Shown here piece by piece: positions 8,750-18,273 of a DNA stretch of 64,000 nt (within the stretch, counting starts at the first letter, position 1; the number at the start of each line of letters is the position of its first letter). The notes under the pieces were generated by a model. It was given only the letters and a program-made list of their open reading frames with translations. It did no database searches and was not told where the DNA came from. The stretch comes from Brevundimonas sp. MF30-B (lineage in GTDB: Bacteria > Pseudomonadota > Alphaproteobacteria > Caulobacterales > Caulobacteraceae). A program made the position numbers and the translations under genes. The DNA lies in the NCBI RefSeq assembly GCF_004683885.1, contig NZ_CP038440.1, positions 2,452,001 through 2,516,000 on the forward strand, written 5' to 3'.

Positions 8750-9007
8750 ATGACGCCGCTGGCCGACAAGATCACGACCATGAACGCCGCCGACCTGAAA
8801 ACCCTGCGCGCCAACGCCGCCCGTCTTCTGGAGCACGGCTCGCCCGCCCAGATGTCCAGCGCCGGCGAAATCCTGCCGCTGATCGACACCCAACTGGCCG
8901 TCCTGGCTGAGAAGGCCGCCAGCGAACCCGCCCCGGTCCGCAAGCGCGCCGCGCCCAAGAAGAAGGTCCCGCCGGCGACCGGTCACCAGACCGCCCTGCC
9001 CGGCTGA
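8750..9007 (+). CDS. Small uncharacterised protein, basic C-terminus
   Basis: An 85-residue predicted cytoplasmic protein. The first 55 residues look helical, with spaced leucines (DLKTLRANAARLLEH, AGEILPLIDTQLAVLAEKA). The tail is rich in Lys/Arg/Pro/Ala (VRKRAAPKKKVPP), which suggests nucleic-acid contact. I do not recognise the family. It starts 24 bases after the terminator of the cold-shock gene, preceded by a CTGGAGAC ribosome site, and ends convergently 4 bases from the next gene's stop. Coding potential is supported by third-position GC bias and the ribosome site. Confidence 0.7.
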   Translation: MTPLADKITTMNAADLKTLRANAARLLEHGSPAQMSSAGEILPLIDTQLAVLAEKAASEPAPVRKRAAPKKKVPPATGHQTALPG

Positions 9008-9010
9008 GGC

Positions 9011-10174
9011 TTACCCCAGCGCCTGATCCAGGTCCGCGATCAGATCCTCGACGTTTTCGACGCCGACGGACAAGCGAATCAGGCTGTCGGTGACGCCGCC
9101 CTTCTCGCGGACATCCTTCGGCACCGAGGCGTGGGTCATGATGGCGGGGTGGTTCACCAGGCTTTCGACCCCGCCCAGCGATTCCGCCAGGGTGAAGACC
9201 TGCACCCGCTCCAGCACCCGCTTGGTGCGCTCCAGGTCGCCCTCCAGCACCACCGTGACCATGCCGCCGAAGCCGCCGGTCATCTGGCGCGCCGCAAGCT
9301 CGTGCTGCGGATGGGCGACCAGGCCCGGATAGACGACCTTGGCGACGCCGGTCCGGGTCTCCAGCCAGCGCGCGATAGCCAGCGCGTTCTCGCAGTGCGC
9401 CTTCATGCGCAGCGCCAGCGTCTTCAGACCCCGGTTGGCCAGGAAGGCGTCGAACGGCCCCATGATCCCGCCGACGGAGTTCTGCAGAAACTTGATCTGG
9501 CCCGCCAGGTCCGCGTTCGCGGTCACCAGCACGCCGCCGATGATGTCGGAGTGGCCGTTCAGATATTTGGTCGCCGAGTGCATCACCACATCGGCCCCCA
9601 GCGCCAGCGGCTGCTGACAGAAGGGCGTGGCGAAGGTGTTGTCGACCACCAGGATCAGCCCATGCGCCTTGGCGATCTTCGAGAGGGCCGCGATGTCGGC
9701 CAGCTTCATCAGCGGATTGGTCGGCGTCTCGACCCACAGCATGCGGGTCTTGGGCGTGATCGCCGCCTCGACTGCGCTCAGGTCGCTGAGGTCCACATAG
9801 GCGAAATCGAGCCCCATGGACCGACGCCGAACCCGCTCGAACAGCCGCCACGAGCCGCCATACAGATCGTCGCCGGTGACGATGTGCGAACCCGCGTCCA
9901 GCAGCTCCAGCGCCGTCGAGGTCGCCGCCATCCCCGAGCCGAAGCCGAAGCCGTGCGTCCCCCCCTCCAGATCCGCGATGCAGGCCTCGAAGGCTTCGCG
10001 CGTCGGGTTCTTGCCCCGCGCATATTCATAGCCCTTGTTCACGCCCGGGCTTTCCTGAGCGTAGGTCGAGGTGGCGTAGATCGGCGTCATCACCGCGCCC
10101 GTCGTCGGGTCGGGCTTCTGGCCGGCGTGGATGGCGCGGGTCGAGAAACCCTGGCTGTTCTTGCGGTCCGACAT
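9011..10174 (-). CDS. Cystathionine gamma-lyase / gamma-synthase (PLP-dependent)
   Basis: A 387-residue member of the Cys/Met-metabolism PLP enzyme family. The PLP lysine is K203 in SATKYLNGHSD. The family signature ETPTNP (149-154) and a VVDNTFATP segment are present. It lies 5 bases downstream of a CBS-domain cystathionine beta-synthase on the same strand. The pair therefore reads as reverse transsulfuration (homocysteine to cystathionine to cysteine), which favours a gamma-lyase role. Sequence alone does not cleanly separate lyase from synthase (MetB), so no symbol is given. Confidence 0.9.
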   Translation of the reverse strand: MSDRKNSQGFSTRAIHAGQKPDPTTGAVMTPIYATSTYAQESPGVNKGYEYARGKNPTREAFEACIADLEGGTHGFGFGSGMAATSTALELLDAGSHIVTGDDLYGGSWRLFERVRRRSMGLDFAYVDLSDLSAVEAAITPKTRMLWVETPTNPLMKLADIAALSKIAKAHGLILVVDNTFATPFCQQPLALGADVVMHSATKYLNGHSDIIGGVLVTANADLAGQIKFLQNSVGGIMGPFDAFLANRGLKTLALRMKAHCENALAIARWLETRTGVAKVVYPGLVAHPQHELAARQMTGGFGGMVTVVLEGDLERTKRVLERVQVFTLAESLGGVESLVNHPAIMTHASVPKDVREKGGVTDSLIRLSVGVENVEDLIADLDQALG

Positions 10175-10179
10175 GGGGC

Positions 10180-11583
10180 TTAGCGATTCAGGCTGAGGTG
10201 GTTGATCAGGTCGGTGCGGGTGATCAGTCCGACGAACTGCTCGCCGTCCAGCACCAGGGCGACCCGGTCGCGGTCGAAGATGGGGATCAGGGCGTCCAGC
10301 GGCTCATTGACCTGAAGCGTGTCCAGATCGCGCGTCATGACGTCGCCGACGGGCTTCTTGAAGCGCGCCTCGCGGGTGATGGCGTCGGTGTTCATGACAT
10401 GGACGATGTCGCTCTCGTCGATGATGCCGACCAGGCGGCCGTCGTCGATGATCGGCAGCTGCGACACATCGGCCGAACGCATCCGCTTGAAGGCGGTGTC
10501 CAGGGTGTCGCCCGGCCCGGCCGAGACCACGTCGCCCTTGGCGTATTTCCGGCTGATCAGGTCGGACAGGTCGCCGTGGATGTCGCGCTCGCCCAGGCCC
10601 TGATCGGCCAGCCAGGCGTCGTTATAGACCTTGGAGAGGTATTTCGCCCCGGTGTCGCAGACTAGGGTCACGCAGACCTTCGGCTCGGTCTGCTCGCGGC
10701 ACCAGCGCAGGGCGGCGGCGATCAGGGTGCCGGACGACGACCCCGCCAGTATGCCTTCCTTCAGCAGCAGTTCGCGCACCGTGGCGATCGCCTCGGCGTC
10801 AGGGATGGAATAGGCCTTGTCGATCAGGCTCATGTCGGCGGTGTCCGGCACGAAATTCTGGCCGATGCCTTCGACGGTATAGCTGCCTTCCGGCCCCGGC
10901 ACGCCGTCGTTGACGATGCCGGCCAGGGTCGAGCCGACCGGGTCGGCCAGAACGATTTCGGCCTTCGACCCGACGCTCTTCAGATATTGAGCCACGCCCG
11001 TGATCGTCCCGCCCGAGCCGATGCCCGCGACAAAGGCGTCGACCGAACCGGCCGTCTGCTCCCAGATCTCGGGGCCCGTCGTCTTCACATGGGCCTCGGC
11101 GTTGGCGACGTTGGCGAACTGGTTGACGTAAAAGCCGTCGGGCAGTTGCTGGGCCAGGCGCTCGGCCATGTCGGTGTAGTATTCGGGATGGCCGTGCGGC
11201 ACGTCCGAACGCGTAAGGCGAACATCGGCGCCCATGGCTCTGAGATGCTGGATTTTTTCCTTGGACATCTTGTCCGGGATGACCAGCAGCACCTTATATC
11301 CGCGAGCGCGGCCCACCAGGGTCAGCGCCAGGCCCGTATTGCCGGCGGTCGCTTCGACGATCGTCCCGCCGGGCTTCAACCACCCTTCCCGTTCCGCCGC
11401 ATCCAGCATGGAGATGGCGATCCGGTCCTTGATGGAGCCCCCTGGGTTCTGGCTTTCCAGCTTCAGGAACAGACGGCACGGCCCGGTGTCCAGGCGCGTC
11501 GCCTCGACCATCGGCGTGCGGCCGATCAGATCCAGCGGAGAGGCGACCGGCGCAGTCAGCGCAGGCAGGACGGGCAGCGACAT
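10180..11583 (-). CDS. Cystathionine beta-synthase with C-terminal CBS domain pair
   Basis: Condenses serine (or O-acetylserine) with homocysteine. It has 467 residues. The PLP fold-type II domain spans roughly 10-325, with the Schiff-base lysine K52 in NPGGSIKDR and the phosphate-binding GSGGT loop later in the domain. Two CBS domains follow (about 335-467), seen as GDVVSAGPGDTLDTAFKRM and VGDVMTRDLDTLQVNEPLD, a regulatory module that can bind adenosyl ligands. An in-frame ATG four codons upstream (11595) is possible. I prefer 11583 because a GGAG lies a suitable distance before it. It is first in an operon with the gamma-lyase gene. Confidence 0.92.
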   Translation of the reverse strand: MSLPVLPALTAPVASPLDLIGRTPMVEATRLDTGPCRLFLKLESQNPGGSIKDRIAISMLDAAEREGWLKPGGTIVEATAGNTGLALTLVGRARGYKVLLVIPDKMSKEKIQHLRAMGADVRLTRSDVPHGHPEYYTDMAERLAQQLPDGFYVNQFANVANAEAHVKTTGPEIWEQTAGSVDAFVAGIGSGGTITGVAQYLKSVGSKAEIVLADPVGSTLAGIVNDGVPGPEGSYTVEGIGQNFVPDTADMSLIDKAYSIPDAEAIATVRELLLKEGILAGSSSGTLIAAALRWCREQTEPKVCVTLVCDTGAKYLSKVYNDAWLADQGLGERDIHGDLSDLISRKYAKGDVVSAGPGDTLDTAFKRMRSADVSQLPIIDDGRLVGIIDESDIVHVMNTDAITREARFKKPVGDVMTRDLDTLQVNEPLDALIPIFDRDRVALVLDGEQFVGLITRTDLINHLSLNR

Positions 11584-11687
11584 CGGGAACTCCATTCCAG
11601 TGGGGGCGGAAGCTGAAGCCCCGGCCCTACATGGTCAACCCACGCAAGATTTCACCCAAGGCGCCGTTCCGCGCTACGAAAGACTCA

Positions 11688-14003
11688 ATGACAAAGACAC
11701 CCAAGAGACCGCCTGCCGGTCTCCCTAACAAAGACACCCTCGTCGCCTTCCTGCGCGAGGCCGGCGAGGCCGAAAAGGCCGACATCGCCCGCGCCTTCGG
11801 CCTGAAGGGCGCCGAGCGCCGGCTCTTGCGCGAAATGCTCAAGGAGCTCGAGGCCGAAGGCCGGCTGGGCAAGCGCGGCCGACGCGGCTTCTCCGAGGCG
11901 GGAGCCCTGCCCCCCGTCGGCGTGGCGGACGTCGTGGCGCGTGACGCCGATGGCGAATTTTACGTCGAGCTCGTCAAGGGCGCGGCAGACGCCCCCCGCG
12001 CCGTCCTGATGCCCGACCGCGAGGGCCGCGGCCCGGCCCCCGGCATGGGCGACCGACTGCTGGTCAAGTTTCAGCGCGGCCCCGACGGCTGGGAGGCCCG
12101 ACTGGTCAAGAAGCTGGACGCCGAGACCGGCCGCGTTCTGGGCGTGATCCGCAAGTCGGCCCGCGAAACCCGCGTCGAGCCGGTCGACAAGCGCTCTAAG
12201 GACGTTCTGGTTATCCCGCCCGTCCTGGCCGAGGGCCTGCGCGACGGCGACCTGGTCGTGGCCTCGATTGAGAAGAGCGACCACCGCCACGGGTCCAAGC
12301 GCGGCAAGATCCTGGAAGTCATAGGCAAGGAAGACGACCCGCGCGCCGCCTCGCTGCTGGCGATCCACGCCCACGGCGTGCCCACCGGCTTTTCCGAGGC
12401 CGTCGAAGCCGAAGCCGGCGATCAGGCCCTGCCGACACTGAAGGGCCGCGAGGACCTGCGTGATCTGCCGCTGATCACCATCGATCCGGCCGACGCGCGC
12501 GACCACGACGACGCCGTCTACGCCGCGCGCGACGAGGATCCCAAGAACGAGGGCGGCTGGATCGTCTGGGTGGCCATCGCCGATGTCGCCGCCTACGTCC
12601 GCCCCGGCTCGGCCCTGGACCGCGAGGCGCGCGACAAGGGCAACTCGACCTACTTCCCCGATCGCGTCGAGCCGATGCTGCCCGAGGTGCTGTCCAACGG
12701 CCTGTGCAGCCTCAAGCAGGGCGAGAACCGCGCCTGCCTGGCCGTGCGCATGGTGTTCGACAAACACGGCAAGAAGCTGGGCCACCGCTTCGTTCGCGGC
12801 CTGATGCGCAGCCACGCCAGCCTCAGCTACGAACAGGCGCAATCCGCCATCGACGGCCAGACGGACGATGCGACCGGCCCCATCATGGAGGCGATCCTCT
12901 ATCCGCTGTGGAACGCCTATCGCGCCATGCTGAAGGGGCGCGAGCGCCGCAGCCCGCTTCAGATCGAGTCCGCCGAGCGCCGCATCCGCATGACGCCCGA
13001 GGGCGAGATCGCCTCCATCGAGGCCCGCGTTTCTCTGGAGGCGCACCGGCTGATCGAGGAGATGATGATCCAGGCCAACGTCTGCGCCGCAGAGACGCTG
13101 GAGCAGAAGCGCACGCCCCTGCTCTACCGGATCCACGAGACGCCCAGCCAGGAAAAGACCTTCAACCTGGCCGACTTCCTGTCGACCATCGGCAAGCCCT
13201 GGAACAAGGGCCAGGCGCCGACCACCGCGCGCTTCAACGCCCTGCTGGAAGAGACCCGCGACACGCCGCACGCCGAGGTCGTCAACGAGGTGGTTCTGCG
13301 CAGCCAGATGCAGGCCATCTACAGCCCCGAGAACATCGGCCACTTCGGTCTGAACCTGGATCGCTACGCCCACTTCACCTCGCCGATCCGGCGCTATTCC
13401 GATCTGATCGTGCACCGGGGCCTTATCCGGGCGCTCAGCCTGGGCAAGGACGGGCTGACGGACCGCGAGATCGCGGAGTTGCCGGCCATCGCCGAGCACG
13501 TCGTCATGACCGAGCGCCGCTCCATGGCCGCCGAGCGCGACGCCATGGACCGCTATATCGCCGCCTTCCTGGAGGACCGCGTGGGCGCGACCTTCAAGGG
13601 GCGCATCACCGGCGTGACGCGCTTCGGCCTGTTCGTGCGGCTGGAGGAGACGGGCGCCGACGGCCTGGTCCCCGTCTCGTCGCTGGGCAACGAATATTTC
13701 ACCCACGACGACCGCGCCCACGCCCTGGTCGGCGAACGCAGCGGCAAGCGGTTCGTGCTGGGCCGTCAGGTCGAGGTGCGGCTGGCCGAGGCGACGCCGG
13801 TCACCGGCGGCCTGGTCCTGGAGATGCTCAGCGAGCCCGAGGCCCGCGATCCGAATGCGCCCGCGCCCCGCTACGGCATGCGCGGACGGGGCGGCGACGG
13901 CCCGCCCTCTCGGGGAAAGAACCGCCCCGGTGGTCCGAAACCGCGCAACGGCGGCAAGCCGTCCGGCGGACTTAAGGGCGTGCGCAAGGGCAAGCGGCGT
14001 TGA
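11688..14003 (+). CDS. rnr: Ribonuclease R
   Basis: A processive 3'-5' exoribonuclease that degrades structured RNA. Domain order from this start is: N-terminal winged-helix segment (EKADIARAFGLKG), cold-shock/OB domains, and the RNB catalytic domain with the metal-binding ITIDPADARDHDDAVYA. These are followed by an S1 domain near the C-terminus (FKGRITGVTRFGLFVRL) and a very basic Gly/Arg/Lys tail. About 771 residues, normal for RNase R. The ATG at 11688 (MTKTPKRP) is preferred over the upstream 11631 ATG, which adds 19 atypical residues. It overlaps the next gene's start by four bases. Confidence 0.95.
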   Translation: MTKTPKRPPAGLPNKDTLVAFLREAGEAEKADIARAFGLKGAERRLLREMLKELEAEGRLGKRGRRGFSEAGALPPVGVADVVARDADGEFYVELVKGAADAPRAVLMPDREGRGPAPGMGDRLLVKFQRGPDGWEARLVKKLDAETGRVLGVIRKSARETRVEPVDKRSKDVLVIPPVLAEGLRDGDLVVASIEKSDHRHGSKRGKILEVIGKEDDPRAASLLAIHAHGVPTGFSEAVEAEAGDQALPTLKGREDLRDLPLITIDPADARDHDDAVYAARDEDPKNEGGWIVWVAIADVAAYVRPGSALDREARDKGNSTYFPDRVEPMLPEVLSNGLCSLKQGENRACLAVRMVFDKHGKKLGHRFVRGLMRSHASLSYEQAQSAIDGQTDDATGPIMEAILYPLWNAYRAMLKGRERRSPLQIESAERRIRMTPEGEIASIEARVSLEAHRLIEEMMIQANVCAAETLEQKRTPLLYRIHETPSQEKTFNLADFLSTIGKPWNKGQAPTTARFNALLEETRDTPHAEVVNEVVLRSQMQAIYSPENIGHFGLNLDRYAHFTSPIRRYSDLIVHRGLIRALSLGKDGLTDREIAELPAIAEHVVMTERRSMAAERDAMDRYIAAFLEDRVGATFKGRITGVTRFGLFVRLEETGADGLVPVSSLGNEYFTHDDRAHALVGERSGKRFVLGRQVEVRLAEATPVTGGLVLEMLSEPEARDPNAPAPRYGMRGRGGDGPPSRGKNRPGGPKPRNGGKPSGGLKGVRKGKRR

Positions 14004-14704
14004 TCCAACCCTTCGACGCGGCTCAGGACCTGAAGGATGCGCCGCGGACCGGCGGCGCGCAGCGGCCCAAGGACGCCGCCACCCTGATCCTGACGCGCGG
14101 CGGGGACCGGCCCGAGGTGCTGATGGGCCGGCGCGCGCCGGGCCACGTCTTCATGGCTTCCAAATGGGTGTTCCCCGGCGGCCGGACCGAACGGGCGGAT
14201 TTCACCGCCGCCTTCGCCGAGGACTTGGCCGCCGACACGGCTCGCCGGCTGGAAGCCGAGACGCCCGCTCGCCGCGCCCGCGCCCTGGCCCTGGCCGCCG
14301 TGCGCGAGACCTATGAGGAGACGGGCCTGATCCTGGGGCGCAAGGCCCCGCCCGCCTCCGTCGCCGGGCCGTGGCGGGAGTATCGAGGCCAAGGCGCCCT
14401 GCCCGACCTGTCGGTGCTGACCTACGTGGCGCGCGCCGTCACCCCTCCGGGACGCGCGCGGCGCTTCGACGCGCGCTTCTTCATGGCCGAGGCGCGCCAT
14501 CTGCTGCATTCCCAGCCCACCGCCGGATCAGGCGAGCTGGACGAGATCGCCTGGCTGCCGCTGTCCGAAGCTCGCGCCCTGGACCTGCCGGCCATCACCC
14601 GCTTCGTGCTGGGCGAAATCGCCGAACGCCTTGAGCACCCCGACCGCCCCCTGCCCTTCGTGCGCATGGTGCGAGGCCGGCATGTGGTCGAGCACAGGAA
14701 CTGA
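14000..14704 (+). CDS. NUDIX hydrolase
   Basis: A 234-residue protein with a NUDIX core: LILTRGGDRPEVLMGRRA, then VFPGGRTE, then the Nudix box tail AVRETYEETGLILG containing the metal-binding glutamates. The family hydrolyses a nucleoside diphosphate linked to another moiety. The size and the HVFMASKWVFPGG pattern resemble the NUDT19/CoA-type or ADP-ribose-type enzymes, but the substrate cannot be set from sequence. It starts with TTG in a TTGA overlap with the rnr stop, so translation is probably coupled. Confidence 0.88.
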   Translation: MIQPFDAAQDLKDAPRTGGAQRPKDAATLILTRGGDRPEVLMGRRAPGHVFMASKWVFPGGRTERADFTAAFAEDLAADTARRLEAETPARRARALALAAVRETYEETGLILGRKAPPASVAGPWREYRGQGALPDLSVLTYVARAVTPPGRARRFDARFFMAEARHLLHSQPTAGSGELDEIAWLPLSEARALDLPAITRFVLGEIAERLEHPDRPLPFVRMVRGRHVVEHRN

Positions 14705-14708
14705 ACCC

Positions 14709-15128
14709 ATGGCCGACACGCCCATGACCCTGCGCCTGACCATCGCCGACCCGGTTCCGGGCGTGCGCTACAGCCTACAGAAGGACGACATGCCCTTCGA
14801 GCCGGTCACGGCCTCGACGGCGCCGCTTAGCTTCGACGTTCAGATTCGGCTGACTGCCGACGGCCGGTTTTTGGGACCGTTCGTGCGGCGCGAGGGCAAG
14901 GACCGTCGCTTCGTCTACATCCGCATCGGCCAGGCGGCCGGCGATCACGCCAGCGAATGGTCCCGCCGCGCCAAGATCGATATCCACGACATCCCGCCGG
15001 ACCTTCTGGTCACAGCGCGCAATGGCGCGGTTCTAGAGGTCGTGCTGCCGGGGCGCGGCAAGGACGGAACGCCCGCCTGCGCAACGGTTCGTCCGGTTCA
15101 GGCTTGGCGCATCGCCACCCGAGGCTGA
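14709..15128 (+). CDS. DUF5990-like protein
   Basis: A 139-residue soluble protein of unknown function. The pattern PGVRYSLQ, PLSFDVQIRLTADGRFLGPF, RRFVYIRIGQAAGD and WSRRAKIDIHDI matches my recollection of the DUF5990 family. No catalytic residues are evident. It begins four bases after the NUDIX stop, so rnr-nudix-DUF5990 looks like one transcript. The ATG at 14709 is the first start after that stop. Upstream in-frame starts would lie inside the NUDIX gene. Confidence 0.75.
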   Translation: MADTPMTLRLTIADPVPGVRYSLQKDDMPFEPVTASTAPLSFDVQIRLTADGRFLGPFVRREGKDRRFVYIRIGQAAGDHASEWSRRAKIDIHDIPPDLLVTARNGAVLEVVLPGRGKDGTPACATVRPVQAWRIATRG

Positions 15129-15206
15129 GTATCCCCACGGCCGCTCGTTAACGCGACATAGACCCCAGGTCTGGCAGGTTCGACCCTCGCTCACGTTCGG
15201 AAGAAG

Positions 15207-16820
15207 ATGCCCGACGCCTCGCCACATCCCGCCGCCTCGCAAGGCGGACCGGACATCGCGCGCCTCAAGGCGTTGGCGGCGAAGGCTCTGCGCGAGTCCG
15301 ACAAGCCCCCAATGAAGACGACAGGCGCGGCGCTGCGCGAGCCGTCGCCGAGCACAGCGCGGCCTTCGACGTCCTCGCCTTCCGCCGGTCGGGGACCTTT
15401 CCGGCCGGCCGTATGGCTGAACGCCCGCCAGCGCGGCGCGACCCGGCTGGCGGCCCACTATTTCCGCGCCATAGACGCCGCGGCCGTCACCGCCATTACG
15501 GTGGGCGCCATCTGGAGCGCCTCGCCGACTGGGCTGGGCGAGGCCCCGCTGCTGGTGGCCCTGCCTTTCGTCGGGGCGGGCCTTGTGGTGATCGGCCTGA
15601 TGCGGTCATTCCGCCTGTACCGGTTCAGGCGAGACGAGCCGCTGCTGCGCCGGCTGGCGCAGATCGGCGGCGCGACGCTCAGCGCCGGCCTGGTCGGCCT
15701 GGTTCTGGCCGAGGCGTTCGAGGCCGAACTGGCGCGCGCCGTGCTGGCATGGACCGGGCTGGCGGCAGCGACCCTCACCATTCTTCATCTCGGCTGGGCG
15801 ACCTGGACCGACCGTTTGCGCCGATCCGGCGCCCTGACGCCCAATGTGGTCGTGGTCGGCGCCACGCGTCACGCCGAGCGCCTGATCCGCGAGGCTCTGA
15901 AGCGCCGCGATCTGAACGTTCTCGGCGTGTTCGACGACCGGCTGTCGCGCAATCCGGACGCCGTCGAGGGCGTTCCCGTGCTGGGGGGCGCCGACGACCT
16001 TCTGACCCATCGCATGACCCCCTATGTCGACCGCATCGTGCTGGCCATCGACCACCGCGCCGAGACGCGCGTGCGCGAGCTGACACAGCGGCTGTCGGCC
16101 CTGCCCAACGAAGTCACCGTGCTGGTCGACGCCCAGGGCGACAGCGAGCGCAACGCCGCGCTCGAAAAACTGGCCGAGGCGCCGCTCAGCAATCTCGACG
16201 CGGTCGACAGCGAACGCCGTGCCTTCCACAAGCGCCTGCAAGACGTGGTCATCGGCGCGATCGCACTGGTGCTTCTGGCCCCGGTCCTGGCTGTGGTCGC
16301 CTTGGCCGTAAGGCTGGACAGCCCCGGCCCGGCGCTGTTTCGCCAGCGTCGTCACGGCTTCAACCAGGAAGAGATCGTGGTGTGGAAGTTCCGCTCCATG
16401 CGAACCGAGGCTGCCGACGCCACCGCTAGCCGCCAGGTGACCGCCGACGACGACCGCGTCACCCGCGTCGGCCGCTTCATCCGCAAGACCAGCCTGGACG
16501 AACTGCCCCAGCTTCTGAACGTGCTGCGCGGTGAAATGAGCCTGGTCGGCCCGCGCCCCCATGCCGTCGGCATGAAGACCGGCGAGGTCGAGAGCGCGCG
16601 TCTGGTCGCCGAGTACGCCCATCGTCACCGCATCAAGCCGGGCATGACCGGCTGGGCCGCCATCAAGGGTTCGCGTGGTCCGCTGCACACCGCCGCCGAG
16701 GTGCGCCGCCGCGTGCAACTGGACATCGACTATGTCGAGCGCCAGTCCTTCTGGCTGGACCTGTGGATCATGGCCGTGACCGTGCCGGTGCTACTGGGCG
16801 ACCGGGCGGCCCAACGGTGA
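15207..16820 (+). CDS. hfsE: Polyprenyl-phosphate hexose-1-phosphate transferase, holdfast HfsE-like
   Basis: An initiating glycosyltransferase that loads a sugar-1-phosphate onto undecaprenyl phosphate at the inner membrane. It has 537 residues. The N-terminus is disordered. Four membrane segments lie at roughly 95-200, followed by a nucleotide-binding-like domain ([23 protein letters not shown]). The C-terminal bacterial sugar transferase domain from about 330 shows [19 protein letters not shown], then [19 protein letters not shown] and LVGPRP. The neighbours (flippase, two glycosyltransferases, chain-length and export proteins) match the Caulobacter holdfast locus, hence the HfsE call. A WcaJ/PssY role for another polymer is the alternative. 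Confidence 0.85.
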   Translation: MPDASPHPAASQGGPDIARLKALAAKALRESDKPPMKTTGAALREPSPSTARPSTSSPSAGRGPFRPAVWLNARQRGATRLAAHYFRAIDAAAVTAITVGAIWSASPTGLGEAPLLVALPFVGAGLVVIGLMRSFRLYRFRRDEPLLRRLAQIGGATLSAGLVGLVLAEAFEAELARAVLAWTGLAAATLTILHLGWATWTDRLRRSGALTPNVVVVGATRHAERLIREALKRRDLNVLGVFDDRLSRNPDAVEGVPVLGGADDLLTHRMTPYVDRIVLAIDHRAETRVRELTQRLSALPNEVTVLVDAQGDSERNAALEKLAEAPLSNLDAVDSERRAFHKRLQDVVIGAIALVLLAPVLAVVALAVRLDSPGPALFRQRRHGFNQEEIVVWKFRSMRTEAADATASRQVTADDDRVTRVGRFIRKTSLDELPQLLNVLRGEMSLVGPRPHAVGMKTGEVESARLVAEYAHRHRIKPGMTGWAAIKGSRGPLHTAAEVRRRVQLDIDYVERQSFWLDLWIMAVTVPVLLGDRAAQR

Positions 16821-16827
16821 ACGACTG

Positions 16828-18273
16828 ATGTTCTGGCGCGGGGTATGGGGCTATCTGCCCGCTCAGGCGGTGCAGGGCGTGATCGGCGTGCTGGCGATCG
16901 TCGTCTTCACGCGTCTGCTGATGCCCGAGCAGTTCGGCCAGTACGCCCTGGCCTTTTCGGTCATGACCCTGTCGCACGTCCTGGCCTTCTCCTGGGTCGA
17001 GGCGGCCATGGCCCGCTTCTGGGCGTCCGAGGTCGAGGGACCGGGGCTGAAGGCGCATTTCGCCTCCCTCTACAAGACCGCCTTCCTGCTGATCGCCGTC
17101 TTCGTTCCCGTGGCGGCTCTGTTGCTGTGGCTGGTTCCGATCAACGGGGCGCTGAGGCTGGCGCTGGCGGTTGCCCTGGGCGGTGCGCCGGTGCGGTTCC
17201 TGGTCAAGCTGGCGCAGGAGCGATACCGCGCCGCCGGCGAGGTCGCCCGCGCCGCCGGCCTGGACATCTTCGTCGCGCTGGCCGGGTTTGCGGTCGGCGC
17301 AGGCTTCGCCGTCTGGGGCGCGGGCGCGGCCTCGCCCTTCTGGGGCTTGGCGCTGGCGCCGCTGGCCGCCCTGCCCTTCCTGCTGCCAGGCGAACTGAAG
17401 CGGGCGCGGGACGGCGTCGTCGATGTGAAGCGGCTCAAGGCCTACGCCGCCTACGGCTATCCGATCGCGGCGTCCCTGACCCTGGCGCTGGTGCTGGCCT
17501 CGACCGACCGGTTTCTGCTGGCCCTGTTCCTGAACGAGGCGGCGGTGGGCGCCTATCACGCGGGCTACAGCCTGGCGAACCGGACGCTGGACGTGATCTT
17601 CATCTGGCTGGGCGCGGCCAGCGGCCCCGCCCTGATCCTGGCGTTGGAGCGTGGCGGCCGCGAAGCGCTGGTCCCGGCGGCGCGCGAGCAGTCCGCCACC
17701 TTCCTGTTGATCGGCCTGCCGGCGGCGGCGGGGCTTGCCCTGGTGGCGCGCCCCCTGGCGGAGGTGATGATCGGCGAGGAGCTGCGCGGCGCCGCCGCCT
17801 CGATCACGCCCTGGATCGCCCTGTCGGCCCTGCTGTGGGGGCTGAGCGCCTACTATTACAACGTGGCCTTCATTCTCGGCCGCAAGACCAAACTGCTGTT
17901 CGCCACCATGGCGGTTCCGGCCCTGGCCAATCTGGCGCTCAACGCGGTGTTGATCCCGCGTTTCGGGCTGATGGGCGCGGCCTGGGCGACCACGGCCAGC
18001 TTTGCGCTGGGCTTGGCGACCTCTCTCATCCTTGGCCGCCGGGCGGAGCCCATGCCGACGGACTGGAGCGCACTGATGCGCTGCGGCGTCGCCACGATCG
18101 CCATGGCCGCCGTCGTGCTGATTCTGCCGCCTATCGGCGGGTTCGCCGAACTGATGATGGACGCCACGGTCGGCGCGAGCGTCTACGCCGTCCTGGCCTT
18201 GATCCTGAACGCGGCGGGCGTGCGCGATGTGGCGCAGCGGCTGATCCGGCGCGGACGCGAGGCGGCGGCATGA
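16828..18273 (+). CDS. hfsF: Polysaccharide repeat-unit flippase, holdfast HfsF-like
   Basis: A 481-residue Wzx/MATE-type membrane protein with about 12-14 hydrophobic segments over its whole length. It starts FWRGVWGYLPAQAVQGVIGVLAIVVF in two helices and includes the flippase-typical LLMPEQFGQYALAFS. It would flip lipid-linked oligosaccharides to the periplasm. It starts 7 bases after the hfsE stop and its own stop overlaps the next start (ATGA), so it belongs to a tightly coupled operon. Confidence 0.85.
   Translation: MFWRGVWGYLPAQAVQGVIGVLAIVVFTRLLMPEQFGQYALAFSVMTLSHVLAFSWVEAAMARFWASEVEGPGLKAHFASLYKTAFLLIAVFVPVAALLLWLVPINGALRLALAVALGGAPVRFLVKLAQERYRAAGEVARAAGLDIFVALAGFAVGAGFAVWGAGAASPFWGLALAPLAALPFLLPGELKRARDGVVDVKRLKAYAAYGYPIAASLTLALVLASTDRFLLALFLNEAAVGAYHAGYSLANRTLDVIFIWLGAASGPALILALERGGREALVPAAREQSATFLLIGLPAAAGLALVARPLAEVMIGEELRGAAASITPWIALSALLWGLSAYYYNVAFILGRKTKLLFATMAVPALANLALNAVLIPRFGLMGAAWATTASFALGLATSLILGRRAEPMPTDWSALMRCGVATIAMAAVVLILPPIGGFAELMMDATVGASVYAVLALILNAAGVRDVAQRLIRRGREAAA

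Noticed and set aside
11685-13721. Minus-strand ORF of 678 codons opposite rnr
   Set aside because: An antisense shadow of RNase R, with no family motif and no ribosome site.
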